A stretch of DNA of 8,437 nt from positions 1 to 8,437 of the forward strand of contig JAKAAV010000073.1 of the NCBI GenBank assembly GCA_021802185.1. The letters run 5' to 3'. Source of the DNA: Chloroflexota bacterium (GTDB lineage: Bacteria; Chloroflexota; Limnocylindria; Limnocylindrales; CSP1-4). Below the pieces are notes generated by a model that was not told where the DNA came from, did not search any database, and saw only the letters and a program-made list of their open reading frames with translations. Both the position numbers and the translations under genes were made by a program. Of the stretch, positions 1 to 5,641 are shown piece after piece (the stretch's first letter is position 1; each line of letters begins with the position of its first letter).

Positions 1-519
1 CTTGATCAGCAGGCCCGCGATGCCGGAGATCAGGTAGTTGATCGCGCCGTGGGTGGGGTCGAACATGTTCCGCCAGACGGTCGCGACGATGATCTGCGGG
101 ATCACGACGGGCAGGATGAAGATCGCACGGTACAGGCGGGTGAACCGCAGGCCCTTCACGTTCATGACCATCGCGATCGCCACGCCCAGCACGACGTGGA
201 CCACGACGTTCGACAGCGCCCACCACAGGTTGAAGACCAGGACGCGCAGGAAGTCGAAGTTCGGGATGACGATGTTGTTGTCGAGGATCCGCAGGTAGTT
301 GTTGAAGCCGACGTACGGCGGCGCCGGCGCGTTCGCGCGGAGGTTGCGCAGGCCGTAGTCGGTGAACGACATCCAGACCTGGAAGACGAGCGGGTAGAAC
401 GTGATGACGGTCATCACGAGGAGCGCAGGCAGCAGGAACAGGTACGCCGTCCGCGCGTTCCGCGTGCGTCGCCAGAGCGAGCGCCGGTTGGTGCCGGCGG
501 TCGCGGCCAGAGCGGTCAT
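1..519 (-). CDS. MalF-type carbohydrate ABC transporter permease, 3' part missing
   Basis: This is the N-terminal 173 residues of an inner-membrane subunit of a sugar ABC importer; the gene continues past the left edge. The protein opens with a short basic cytoplasmic tail (NRRSLWRRTRN, residues 11-21). A first membrane helix follows at about 24-50 (AYLFLLPALLVMTVITFYP), then a periplasmic loop with GFNNYLRIL (71-79). Membrane helices lie at about 93-119 and 130-150 (LYRAIFILPVVIPQIIVATVWR). The F-P-L helix 1, the FNNY loop and the LP-x-VIP segment are typical of MalF-like permeases of the carbohydrate-uptake-1 class. The EAA loop that contacts the ATPase would lie in the missing part. The ATG at 519 has GGAGG at 528-532, 8 nt upstream. 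The binding-protein gene lies upstream on the same strand, so this permease probably imports the sugar that protein captures. The exact substrate cannot be read from the sequence. Confidence 0.93.
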   Translation of the reverse strand, partial: MTALAATAGTNRRSLWRRTRNARTAYLFLLPALLVMTVITFYPLVFQVWMSFTDYGLRNLRANAPAPPYVGFNNYLRILDNNIVIPNFDFLRVLVFNLWWALSNVVVHVVLGVAIAMVMNVKGLRFTRLYRAIFILPVVIPQIIVATVWRNMFDPTHGAINYLISGIAGLLIK

Positions 520-542
520 GTCGGCCGCCTCCACACGTCCAT
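516..542 (-). CDS. possible 8-codon leader ORF overlapping the permease start
   Basis: An ATG at 542-540 opens an 8-codon frame (MDVWRRPT). Its TGA overlaps the ATG of the permease gene in an ATGA arrangement, the geometry of translational coupling. Purine-rich GAGGGAG lies a little upstream, and the permease's own GGAGG is inside the mini-frame. Ribosomes finishing this peptide could restart on the permease. Such tiny frames arise easily by chance, so this is only a possibility. Confidence 0.15.
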   Translation of the reverse strand: MDVWRRPT

Positions 543-570
543 CGCCCTCGCTCCCTCGTCGATGGTGAAG

Positions 571-594
571 AGGGACGGCGCGAACGCCGTCCCT
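571..594 (-). promoter_or_regulatory. perfect 10-bp intercistronic hairpin with UUCG loop
   Basis: On the minus strand AGGGACGGCG is followed by TTCG and its exact complement CGCCGTCCCT. In RNA this makes a 10-bp, mostly GC stem closed by a UUCG loop. It lies 51 nt upstream of the permease start and 36 nt after the binding-protein stop. No T-run follows it on the minus strand, so a standard intrinsic terminator is unlikely. By analogy with malE-malF operons, it may protect the 3' end of the binding-protein message or partly reduce read-through, giving more binding protein than permease. That role is inferred. Confidence 0.6.
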
Positions 595-602
595 CCCGTC
601 AC

Positions 603-619
603 GCAGTCCAGGGGACTGC
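603..619 (-). promoter_or_regulatory. second intercistronic hairpin, 7-bp stem and 3-nt loop
   Basis: GCAGTCC and GGACTGC form a perfect 7-bp stem around a 3-nt loop, beginning 11 nt after the binding-protein stop codon. It is separated by 8 nt from the stronger hairpin at 571-594. The pair forms a compact structured block between the two transporter genes. No U-tract follows. Confidence 0.5.
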
Positions 620-630
620 CGCCGTGCGGA

Positions 631-1878
631 CTAGAGCCCGTTCGCCTTGTTCATCGCGTCGCATGCGGTCTTGACCGCGGACACCGGGTCGGTGCCCTTG
701 TCGATGACCGCGACGAGCGCGTTGCCGAAGTTGCTCCAGTAGTTGTCCAGCTGCTTGAGCGTCGGGCGCGGGTCGCCCTTCGCCATGAGCGCGGCGAAGG
801 ACTTCGCGATCGGGTCGGACGGCTGGATCGTCGTGTTCGCCGGCAGGTGGCCGACGTTGGCGAAGATCTGCTCGTTCTGCGGCTGGAGCATCTGCAGCGC
901 GAACTTGACCGCGAGGTCGCCGTTCGCCGAAGCCGCGTTGATGTAGAAGCCGTCAGGAGCGGTGAGCGGGGCCCACGCGCCGCCGGGGCCCGACGGGCCG
1001 GCGACGACGGCGAGCTTGCCGGGGAGTGCCTTCGAGAGATCGCCTGACTGCCACGGGCCGTCGATGAAGCCCGCGATCTTGCCGGAGATCAGGTCAGCCT
1101 TGGCGTCGTTGTCGTTCTGGTAGAAATGCATGCCCGCGGCCTTCATGTCCTGGAGCCACTTGAGGGCATCCGCGACGCCGCCCTGGTCGGCGATGCACTT
1201 GCCGCTGGCGTCCATGATCTTGCCGCCGAACGACGAGAAGAGGCCCCACAGGTAGTAGGAGCCGCCGCCGTTCGCGCCGTAGACCCAGCCGAGCTTGCTG
1301 GCGTTGGCCTTCCAGTCGGCGGTCGTGACGGGGGCCGTCGGCAGCATGGAGGTGTTGTAGAAGAGCTCCACGGCCTTCATCGACTCCGGGATCTCGTAGA
1401 GCTTCCCGTCGACCGTGGCCGCGCTGAGCGACACGTCGGACTCGTTGTAGGGCGCGGCCTTGAGGACCGGCACCAGGTTGCTGACGTCCTTGAGCAGGCC
1501 GGCACGCGCCTCCTTCGGGAGGCTGTCGTTCGGGGCGATGTAGAGGTCGGGGCCCGCGCCGGCGCCGGCCTGGGTCTCGAAGTTCGTGAACAGGTTGTTG
1601 AACGGGATGTCGGTCACGGTCACGGTCAGGCCGGGGTTCGCGGCCTTCACGTTCGCGACCATCTTGTCGAACGCGTCCTTCTCCGACGTGCCGCTCGCGC
1701 CGTAGGCCTCCCACACCGTGAGAGAGCCGGTGAGCGGGGCGCTCGACCCTGCGGCCGCCGACGTGGCGGCGGGTTGCGACGCCGGGGCGGTCGTCGCTGC
1801 CGACGAGCAGGCGGAGACGACCATGACGAGCGTCGCGACGACGCTCGTCAGCTTGTAGCTGGACCTCATCGAGTGCAT
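631..1878 (-). CDS. MalE-like sugar ABC transporter substrate-binding lipoprotein
   Basis: This is the extracytoplasmic receptor of a carbohydrate ABC importer, tethered by lipid. From ATG 1878 the 415-residue product has a signal peptide with a basic start and hydrophobic core, ending in the lipobox V-S-A-C (cleavage before C24). An Ala/Ser/Thr/Pro-rich linker runs to about residue 48. The solute-binding-protein family 1 fold follows, opening with GSLTVWEAYG. Family landmarks are GPDLYIAPND, GKLYEIPESMKAVELFYN (hinge region, close to the MalE equivalent) and GKIAGFIDGPW. The length is normal for the family. GAGGAGG lies just before the ATG. A second ATG at 1869 (MRSSYK) is an equally reasonable start, and both give a good signal peptide. 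lacI is upstream and the permease downstream on the same strand. The landmarks favour an oligosaccharide such as maltodextrin or a related glucoside, but specificity is uncertain. Confidence 0.93.
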   Translation of the reverse strand: MHSMRSSYKLTSVVATLVMVVSACSSAATTAPASQPAATSAAAGSSAPLTGSLTVWEAYGASGTSEKDAFDKMVANVKAANPGLTVTVTDIPFNNLFTNFETQAGAGAGPDLYIAPNDSLPKEARAGLLKDVSNLVPVLKAAPYNESDVSLSAATVDGKLYEIPESMKAVELFYNTSMLPTAPVTTADWKANASKLGWVYGANGGGSYYLWGLFSSFGGKIMDASGKCIADQGGVADALKWLQDMKAAGMHFYQNDNDAKADLISGKIAGFIDGPWQSGDLSKALPGKLAVVAGPSGPGGAWAPLTAPDGFYINAASANGDLAVKFALQMLQPQNEQIFANVGHLPANTTIQPSDPIAKSFAALMAKGDPRPTLKQLDNYWSNFGNALVAVIDKGTDPVSAVKTACDAMNKANGL

Positions 1879-1895
1879 TTCCTCCTCGTTCCTGC

Positions 1896-1914
1896 GGCTC
1901 GCACCGCGCGAGCC
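1896..1914 (-). promoter_or_regulatory. stem-loop just upstream of the binding-protein ribosome site
   Basis: GGCTCGC and GCGAGCC form a perfect 7-bp stem around a 5-nt loop, in the 104-nt gap between lacI and the binding-protein gene. It ends about 10 nt before the GAGGAGG ribosome site. I see no convincing promoter in this gap, so the binding-protein gene is probably transcribed from the lacI promoter. This hairpin could affect message stability or ribosome access. It may also be a chance product of high GC. Confidence 0.35.
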
Positions 1915-1982
1915 GTTCCTGCCTCTCCGGTCGGCCGTCCATTCGGTGGCCGTGCCGGCCGGTCCCCCCTGAGCCCCATGAC

Positions 1983-3092
1983 TCACTCCCCGACGCCCAC
2001 CTCCTCCCGGCCGATCCGGGCCGGAGCGGCGGCGGTCGACCGCCGCACGACGAGTCGTGTCTTGAGCATGCGGTGCTGCGCCGGGCTCCCCGCCTTCGCG
2101 CCGAGCCCATCGAGGAGCAGGCGCGCCGCCTCCTCACCCTTGCGCCGGACGGGCTGGTGCACCGTCGTCAGCGGCGGGTCGGAAAAGCGCCCGATCGGAA
2201 GATCGTCGAAGCCGACGATGCTGAGGTCGCGCGGAACGCGGAGGCGCAGGTGGCGGCTCGCCTGGAGCGCACCGATCGCGAGCGCGTCGCTCATCGCGAG
2301 CACGGCCGTCGGCCGGAGCCCGTCCTCCCACGCCCGAAGGAACGCCGCCTCGCCGCCCTCGAAGGTCGCGGGCGCGACGACGATCGACCCCGGGCCGACC
2401 TCGAGCCCGGCGGGCTCGAGCGCCGAGAGATATCCGCGCAACCGCCGCGCCGTCACGCTCTCGCCGATCTCCCGGCCCCCATTGGGTCCCTCGTCCGGCG
2501 ACGGGTTGGCGACGGGTCCTTCGACCGCGATGATCAGGACGTCGCGGTGCCCGAGGCCGACGACGTGCTCGGCGGCGGCGCGCGCCCCCGCCTCGTCGTC
2601 CACCTGGACCGAGCTGTGCTCGACCCACCCGGGCGCGTCGACCAGCACCATCGGGACGCTCGCCCGCCGGATCGCCTCGATCTCGGGGTGGTTCTCGTCG
2701 AGTCCCAGCGCGACGACACCGTCGACGGTGGCACGGTCGAGCGCGCGGGTGAGCGACCCCCGGAGCGGGGAGATCAGCAGGAGGCCGAAGCCGTGCTCCT
2801 CGGTCACCGACGAGACGCCCTCGGCGAAGTACGCGAAGAAGGGGTTCGCGAAGACCTGGCTGAGCGGCTGCGGCGTCAGGACGCCGATCGTCATGGTCCG
2901 CTGCGCCGACAGCATGCGAGCGACCGGGTGCGGCCGGTAGCCGAGCTCGATCGCGACGCCGCGGATGCGGTCCGCGGTCTCGGGCTTCAGCCGTTCGGGG
3001 TTGTTGAACGCGAAAGAGACGGCCGCCTTGCTGACACCGGCGGCTTCGGCGACGTCGGCGATGCGCGGGCGGCGGAGACGGGTCTGCTGCAC
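1983..3092 (-). CDS. LacI-family transcriptional repressor
   Basis: This cytoplasmic, sugar-responsive DNA-binding regulator has 369 residues. The N-terminal HTH (about 9-57) reads IADVAEAAGVSKAAVSFAFNN, followed by a recognisable LacI-family PETADRIRGVAIELGYRP segment. The hinge helix HPVARML (55-61) normally inserts a leucine at a central CpG of the operator. Residues from about 68 onward form the periplasmic-binding-protein-like ligand and dimer domain (TIGVLTPQP, DGVVALG, GHRDVLII, AVLAMSDALAIGAL, DLSIVGFDDLPIGRFSDPPLTTV). The last about 25 residues are a non-conserved tail. The start is GTG at 3092, with GAGGG just upstream. The gene stops 104 nt before the sugar-binding-protein gene on the same strand, so the inducer is probably the imported sugar or a product of it. 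A promoter with an overlapping palindrome upstream suggests autoregulation. Confidence 0.94.
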   Translation of the reverse strand: MQQTRLRRPRIADVAEAAGVSKAAVSFAFNNPERLKPETADRIRGVAIELGYRPHPVARMLSAQRTMTIGVLTPQPLSQVFANPFFAYFAEGVSSVTEEHGFGLLLISPLRGSLTRALDRATVDGVVALGLDENHPEIEAIRRASVPMVLVDAPGWVEHSSVQVDDEAGARAAAEHVVGLGHRDVLIIAVEGPVANPSPDEGPNGGREIGESVTARRLRGYLSALEPAGLEVGPGSIVVAPATFEGGEAAFLRAWEDGLRPTAVLAMSDALAIGALQASRHLRLRVPRDLSIVGFDDLPIGRFSDPPLTTVHQPVRRKGEEAARLLLDGLGAKAGSPAQHRMLKTRLVVRRSTAAAPARIGREEVGVGE

Positions 3093-3162
3093 GGTCCCTC
3101 GCGGATGGCGCCGCCGGTCGGGCGGGACGTCGAACGGCTGACGCGCGGGAAGCGCGGTTTAC

Positions 3163-3174
3163 TGAACCGGTTTA
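3163..3174. promoter_or_regulatory. probable LacI-family operator
   Basis: TGAACCGGTTTA is a near-perfect palindrome (5 of 6 bases per half-site) around AACC|GGTT, with the central CpG favoured by LacI-family hinge helices. It coincides with the expected start of the minus-strand lacI transcript, 6 bp beyond the -10 box, where a bound repressor would block RNA polymerase. CGGTTTA also recurs 13 bp away (3155-3161 and 3168-3174), which may add a secondary contact. Assignment to this LacI protein rests on position and family preference. Confidence 0.6.
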
Positions 3175-3180
3175 ACGGGC

Positions 3181-3208
3181 AGTCTAGCCGCGGGGAGACG
3201 CATGTCAA
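3181..3208 (-). promoter_or_regulatory. sigma-70-type promoter of the lacI-transporter operon
   Basis: On the minus strand a perfect -35 box TTGACA (3203-3208) is followed after 16 bp by TAGACT (3181-3186, 4 of 6 to TATAAT). Transcription would begin near 3174, giving an approximately 80-nt leader before the GTG of lacI. It is the only strong minus-strand promoter I see upstream of the three transporter genes. Confidence 0.65.
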
Positions 3209-3339
3209 TACCAATTCACGGAGCGCGGTGGGGATTGCCGGGAGATTGCGGCCGGAGGGCCGTGCGAGGCGGCGCTCCGTATCCGCCGCCGCAAATGGCG
3301 GGGTGCGACGGGAGGCGGGAGGAGCTGCCGGGGGTCGCG

Positions 3340-3365
3340 TGGCACAATCGCGAGGTCGTCGACCT
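3340..3365 (+). promoter_or_regulatory. candidate promoter and operator of the FAH/tdh/kbl operon
   Basis: TGGCACAAT (3340-3348) fits an extended -10 (TGN plus CACAAT, 4 of 6). No good -35 box is seen. Five bases on, AGGTCG-T-CGACCT (3353-3365) is a perfect 13-bp odd-centred palindrome lying at the expected start site near 3355. It differs from the AACCGGTT operator of the divergent lacI promoter, so another regulator may act here. The leader before the ATG at 3401 would be about 46 nt. Moderate evidence only. Confidence 0.35.
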
Positions 3366-3400
3366 GACGCGGCGAGGCCGCTCCAACCGAGGTGCGCTGC

Positions 3401-4453
3401 ATGCGCTTCGTTCGCTTTCGTGAGACCCACCCGTCGGAGGATGCCGAAGGCACAGGGCTGGCCCTGCCGTTCCGGCCGCGACTCGGCATCCAGTTCGACG
3501 CCGGGCCGGACGGCCACGGCGGCACCATCCTGCCGCTCGACGCCGTGCCCGGCATCCTCGACGATCAAGACCGCGGGCGTGCCGTGGACGACGCGGACCT
3601 CGCGGCCTACCTGGCCGCGGACGTCGAGCTCGCGGCCGTGACCGCCGGACTCGAGCGCGTCCCGGACCGGTCGGGGCTCGTGCTCGACGCATCGGACGTC
3701 CGCTTCCTCGCACCGGTCCATCGGCCCCAGAAGATCGTCGGCATCGGATACAACTACCGGGCGCACCTGACGGAGCAGCAGCGGGACACGCCGGATCGGC
3801 CGATGCTGTTCGCGAAGTGGGCGAACGCGATCGTCGGCGACGGCGACGCGATCGTCACGCCGAACGCCACGCACGCGCTCGACCTGGAGGGCGAGCTGGC
3901 CATCGTCATCGGGACACGCTGCCGTCGCGTGCCGGCCGGCCTCGCGCTGGCCCACGTCGCCGGCTGGACCGCGGTGAACGACGTCACGGCGCGCGACCTG
4001 CAGGGACAGAAGGTGGCGCTCGGGCCGGGCGAGCACGGCGACGGCCAGTGGCCGCGCGCGAAGTCCGCCGACACGTTCCTGCCCATGGGGCCCGCGGTCG
4101 TCACGATCGACGAGGTCCCGGACGTGTCGACGCTCACGATCCGCTCATGGCGGACCGACGTGCAGGGGAACCGCGTGCAGATGCAGGAAGGGTCGCCGCG
4201 GGACCTCATCTTCGGCGTCGGGGAGCTCATCGAGTTCGTCAGCGCGAACATCACGCTCGAGCCCGGGGACGTCATCGCGACCGGCACCCCGTCGGGCGTC
4301 GGCGTGTTCCGCGATCCTCCCGTGTTCCTGCAGCCCGGGGACGTCGTGAGCGTCGAGGTGTCGGGGATCGGGAGGGTGGACAATCCCATCGTCGCGTACG
4401 ACGAGACGGTGCCGCAAGGATCGCCGGCGGCCAGCCTCGTGGTGCGCGGATGA
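3401..4453 (+). CDS. fumarylacetoacetate-hydrolase-family protein (acylpyruvase / 2,4-diketo acid hydrolase type)
   Basis: This is a predicted metal-dependent cytoplasmic enzyme of 350 residues that cleaves or hydrates a 2-oxo or 2,4-dioxo acid. The N-terminal about 110 residues form a variable lid. The catalytic FAH fold begins at KIVGIGYNYRAHLTE (111-125), with the likely His122/Glu125 pair. Metal ligands are E163 and E165 (DLEGELAIVIG) and D194 (AVNDVTARD). Further landmarks are the family's R-x-K-x-x-DTF-x-PMGP block (219-231) and TGTPSGVG (294-301). The ATG at 3401 has GAGG 8 nt upstream and is preferred over an in-frame GTG at 3392. It is first in a cluster with tdh and kbl, ending 38 nt before tdh. 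Threonine breakdown needs no FAH enzyme. Relatives include acylpyruvases and the 2,4-diketo-3-deoxy sugar acid hydrolases of L-fucose and L-rhamnose oxidation. The latter would suit the neighbouring sugar importer, but substrate is unresolved. Confidence 0.9.
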   Translation: MRFVRFRETHPSEDAEGTGLALPFRPRLGIQFDAGPDGHGGTILPLDAVPGILDDQDRGRAVDDADLAAYLAADVELAAVTAGLERVPDRSGLVLDASDVRFLAPVHRPQKIVGIGYNYRAHLTEQQRDTPDRPMLFAKWANAIVGDGDAIVTPNATHALDLEGELAIVIGTRCRRVPAGLALAHVAGWTAVNDVTARDLQGQKVALGPGEHGDGQWPRAKSADTFLPMGPAVVTIDEVPDVSTLTIRSWRTDVQGNRVQMQEGSPRDLIFGVGELIEFVSANITLEPGDVIATGTPSGVGVFRDPPVFLQPGDVVSVEVSGIGRVDNPIVAYDETVPQGSPAASLVVRG

Positions 4454-4498
4454 CAGTGTGCCGATGATCGCGCCCCGGTGACGGAGCGCGGATGACAG
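4444..4498 (+). repeat. 13-bp direct repeat joining the FAH stop and the tdh start
   Basis: GCGCGGATGACAG occurs at 4444-4456, containing the FAH stop TGA, and again at 4486-4498, containing the tdh ATG. The copies are 42 bp apart. The sequence supplying a stop codon in one place supplies a start codon in the other. A small local duplication that created the upstream tdh start is plausible; a chance match is also possible at this GC. Confidence 0.5.
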
Positions 4499-5640
4499 CC
4501 GGCGTCGACGACGCGTCCCGGAAAGGAGCCGCTGGTCGGATGGTCGAACCCGTCACGGGGCAGCGAGCCGAGGCCGGGGTCGATCGCGCCGCGGAGATCC
4601 CGACACGGATGCGAGCGCTCGTCAAGCCCGGGCCCGACCCGGGTGCGGTCCTCATGGAGGTGCCCGTGCCGGTGCCGGGTCCCGGCGAAGTGCTCATCCG
4701 GCTCGAGGCGGTGAGCGTCTGCGGCACCGACATCCACATCGAGCGCTGGGACGCGTGGGCCGCTGCGAACGTGGTGACGCCGCGGATCTTCGGGCACGAG
4801 ATGGCGGGGCGGGTCGTCCAGCTCGGCGAGGGAGTGACGCGCGTCGCGCTCGGACAGCGGGTCGCCGCCGAGACGCACCTGGTCGACTGGACGTGCTACC
4901 AGTGCCGCACCGGCCGGCAGCACGTCTGCCAGAACTACCGGATCCTGGGCGTGCACGCGGACGGGGCGTTCGCGGAGTACATCGTGCTGCCCGAGTCGAA
5001 CGTCTGGATCAGCGACACGCTCCCGGCAGAGGTCGCCGCGCTCCAGGAACCGATGGGCAACGCCGTCTTCTCCGTGTTCGTCGAGGAGGTGGCCGGGCAG
5101 AGCGTGGCGGTCCTCGGGTGCGGGCCGATCGGGCTCATGTCGATCGCGATCGCGAAGCGGGCGGGCGCGCGGCGGGTCATCGCGACGGACATCCTGCCCG
5201 AGCGTCTCGAGCTCGCGGAGCGGATGGGGGCCGACGTCGTGGTGGACGCGGGCGCGGCAGACGTGGTCGCCCGGATCCGGGCGGAGACCGACGGCGACGG
5301 CGCGGACGTCGTCCTCGAGATGTCGGGCTCCGAGCCGGCACTGCACCAGGGTTTCGCCGCGGTCACCAACGGTGGCCGCGTGTCGCTGCTCGGCACGCAC
5401 TCGCACCCGGTCACGCTCGACGTCTCGTCCGAGATCATCTTCAAGGCGCTGCGCGTCTACGGCATCACGGGCCGGAGGCTGTTCGAGACCTGGTACCAGA
5501 CGCGCGCGCTGCTCGAGGAGGGCCTCGACCTCTCCCCGATCATCACGCACCACTTCCCGCTGTCGGAGTACAGGCAGGCGTTCGACCTGGTCGCGGCCGG
5601 GCACGCCGGCAAGGTGGTGCTGCTGCCGCAGGAGGACTGA
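4492..5640 (+). CDS. tdh: L-threonine 3-dehydrogenase (zinc, NAD-dependent)
   Basis: The enzyme oxidises L-threonine to 2-amino-3-ketobutyrate with NAD+, the first step of threonine conversion to glycine. It is a medium-chain dehydrogenase of 382 residues. Catalytic zinc site: C77 in VCGTDIHI with H102-E103 in GHEMAG. Rossmann motif: GCGPIG (209-214), with D233 ending the second strand, as in NAD-preferring members. The C-terminal GRRLFETWYQTRALL...GLDLSPIITHHF block closely matches E. coli Tdh. The structural zinc lobe is unusual: C135, C138 and C146 are present, but the first ligand position is D132. The family core begins at MRALVKPG (residue 40, ATG 4609), leaving 39 extra residues. GGAG lies 5 nt before ATG 4492, and AAAGGAG precedes an alternative ATG at 4540. 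kbl follows after 1 nt. Confidence 0.93.
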   Translation: MTAGVDDASRKGAAGRMVEPVTGQRAEAGVDRAAEIPTRMRALVKPGPDPGAVLMEVPVPVPGPGEVLIRLEAVSVCGTDIHIERWDAWAAANVVTPRIFGHEMAGRVVQLGEGVTRVALGQRVAAETHLVDWTCYQCRTGRQHVCQNYRILGVHADGAFAEYIVLPESNVWISDTLPAEVAALQEPMGNAVFSVFVEEVAGQSVAVLGCGPIGLMSIAIAKRAGARRVIATDILPERLELAERMGADVVVDAGAADVVARIRAETDGDGADVVLEMSGSEPALHQGFAAVTNGGRVSLLGTHSHPVTLDVSSEIIFKALRVYGITGRRLFETWYQTRALLEEGLDLSPIITHHFPLSEYRQAFDLVAAGHAGKVVLLPQED

Positions 5641-5641
5641 C

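Larger units (their letters stand above)
3093..3400. other. divergent control region between lacI and the FAH/tdh/kbl operon
   Basis: This 308-bp gene-free stretch separates two divergent operons. The lacI side (about 3163-3208) holds a good minus-strand promoter and an AACCGGTT-centred operator. The other side (about 3340-3365) holds a weaker extended -10 and a different palindrome. The middle (about 3215-3335) shows no coding signal and no clear element. I see no tRNA, riboswitch or mobile element. Confidence 0.6.

Noticed and set aside
571..594. Intrinsic terminator ending the lacI-binding-protein transcript
   Set aside because: The stem is strong but no T-run follows on the minus strand and the permease gene continues the operon, so a processing or stability role fits better.
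1879..1986. Longer binding-protein start at GTG 1986, overlapping the lacI stop
   Set aside because: It would bury the lipoprotein signal peptide about 40 residues inside the protein; ATG 1878 or 1869 puts it at the terminus.
1126..2940. 604-codon plus-strand open frame opposite the binding-protein and lacI genes
   Set aside because: It covers two clear minus-strand genes across their gap and has no family-like sequence.
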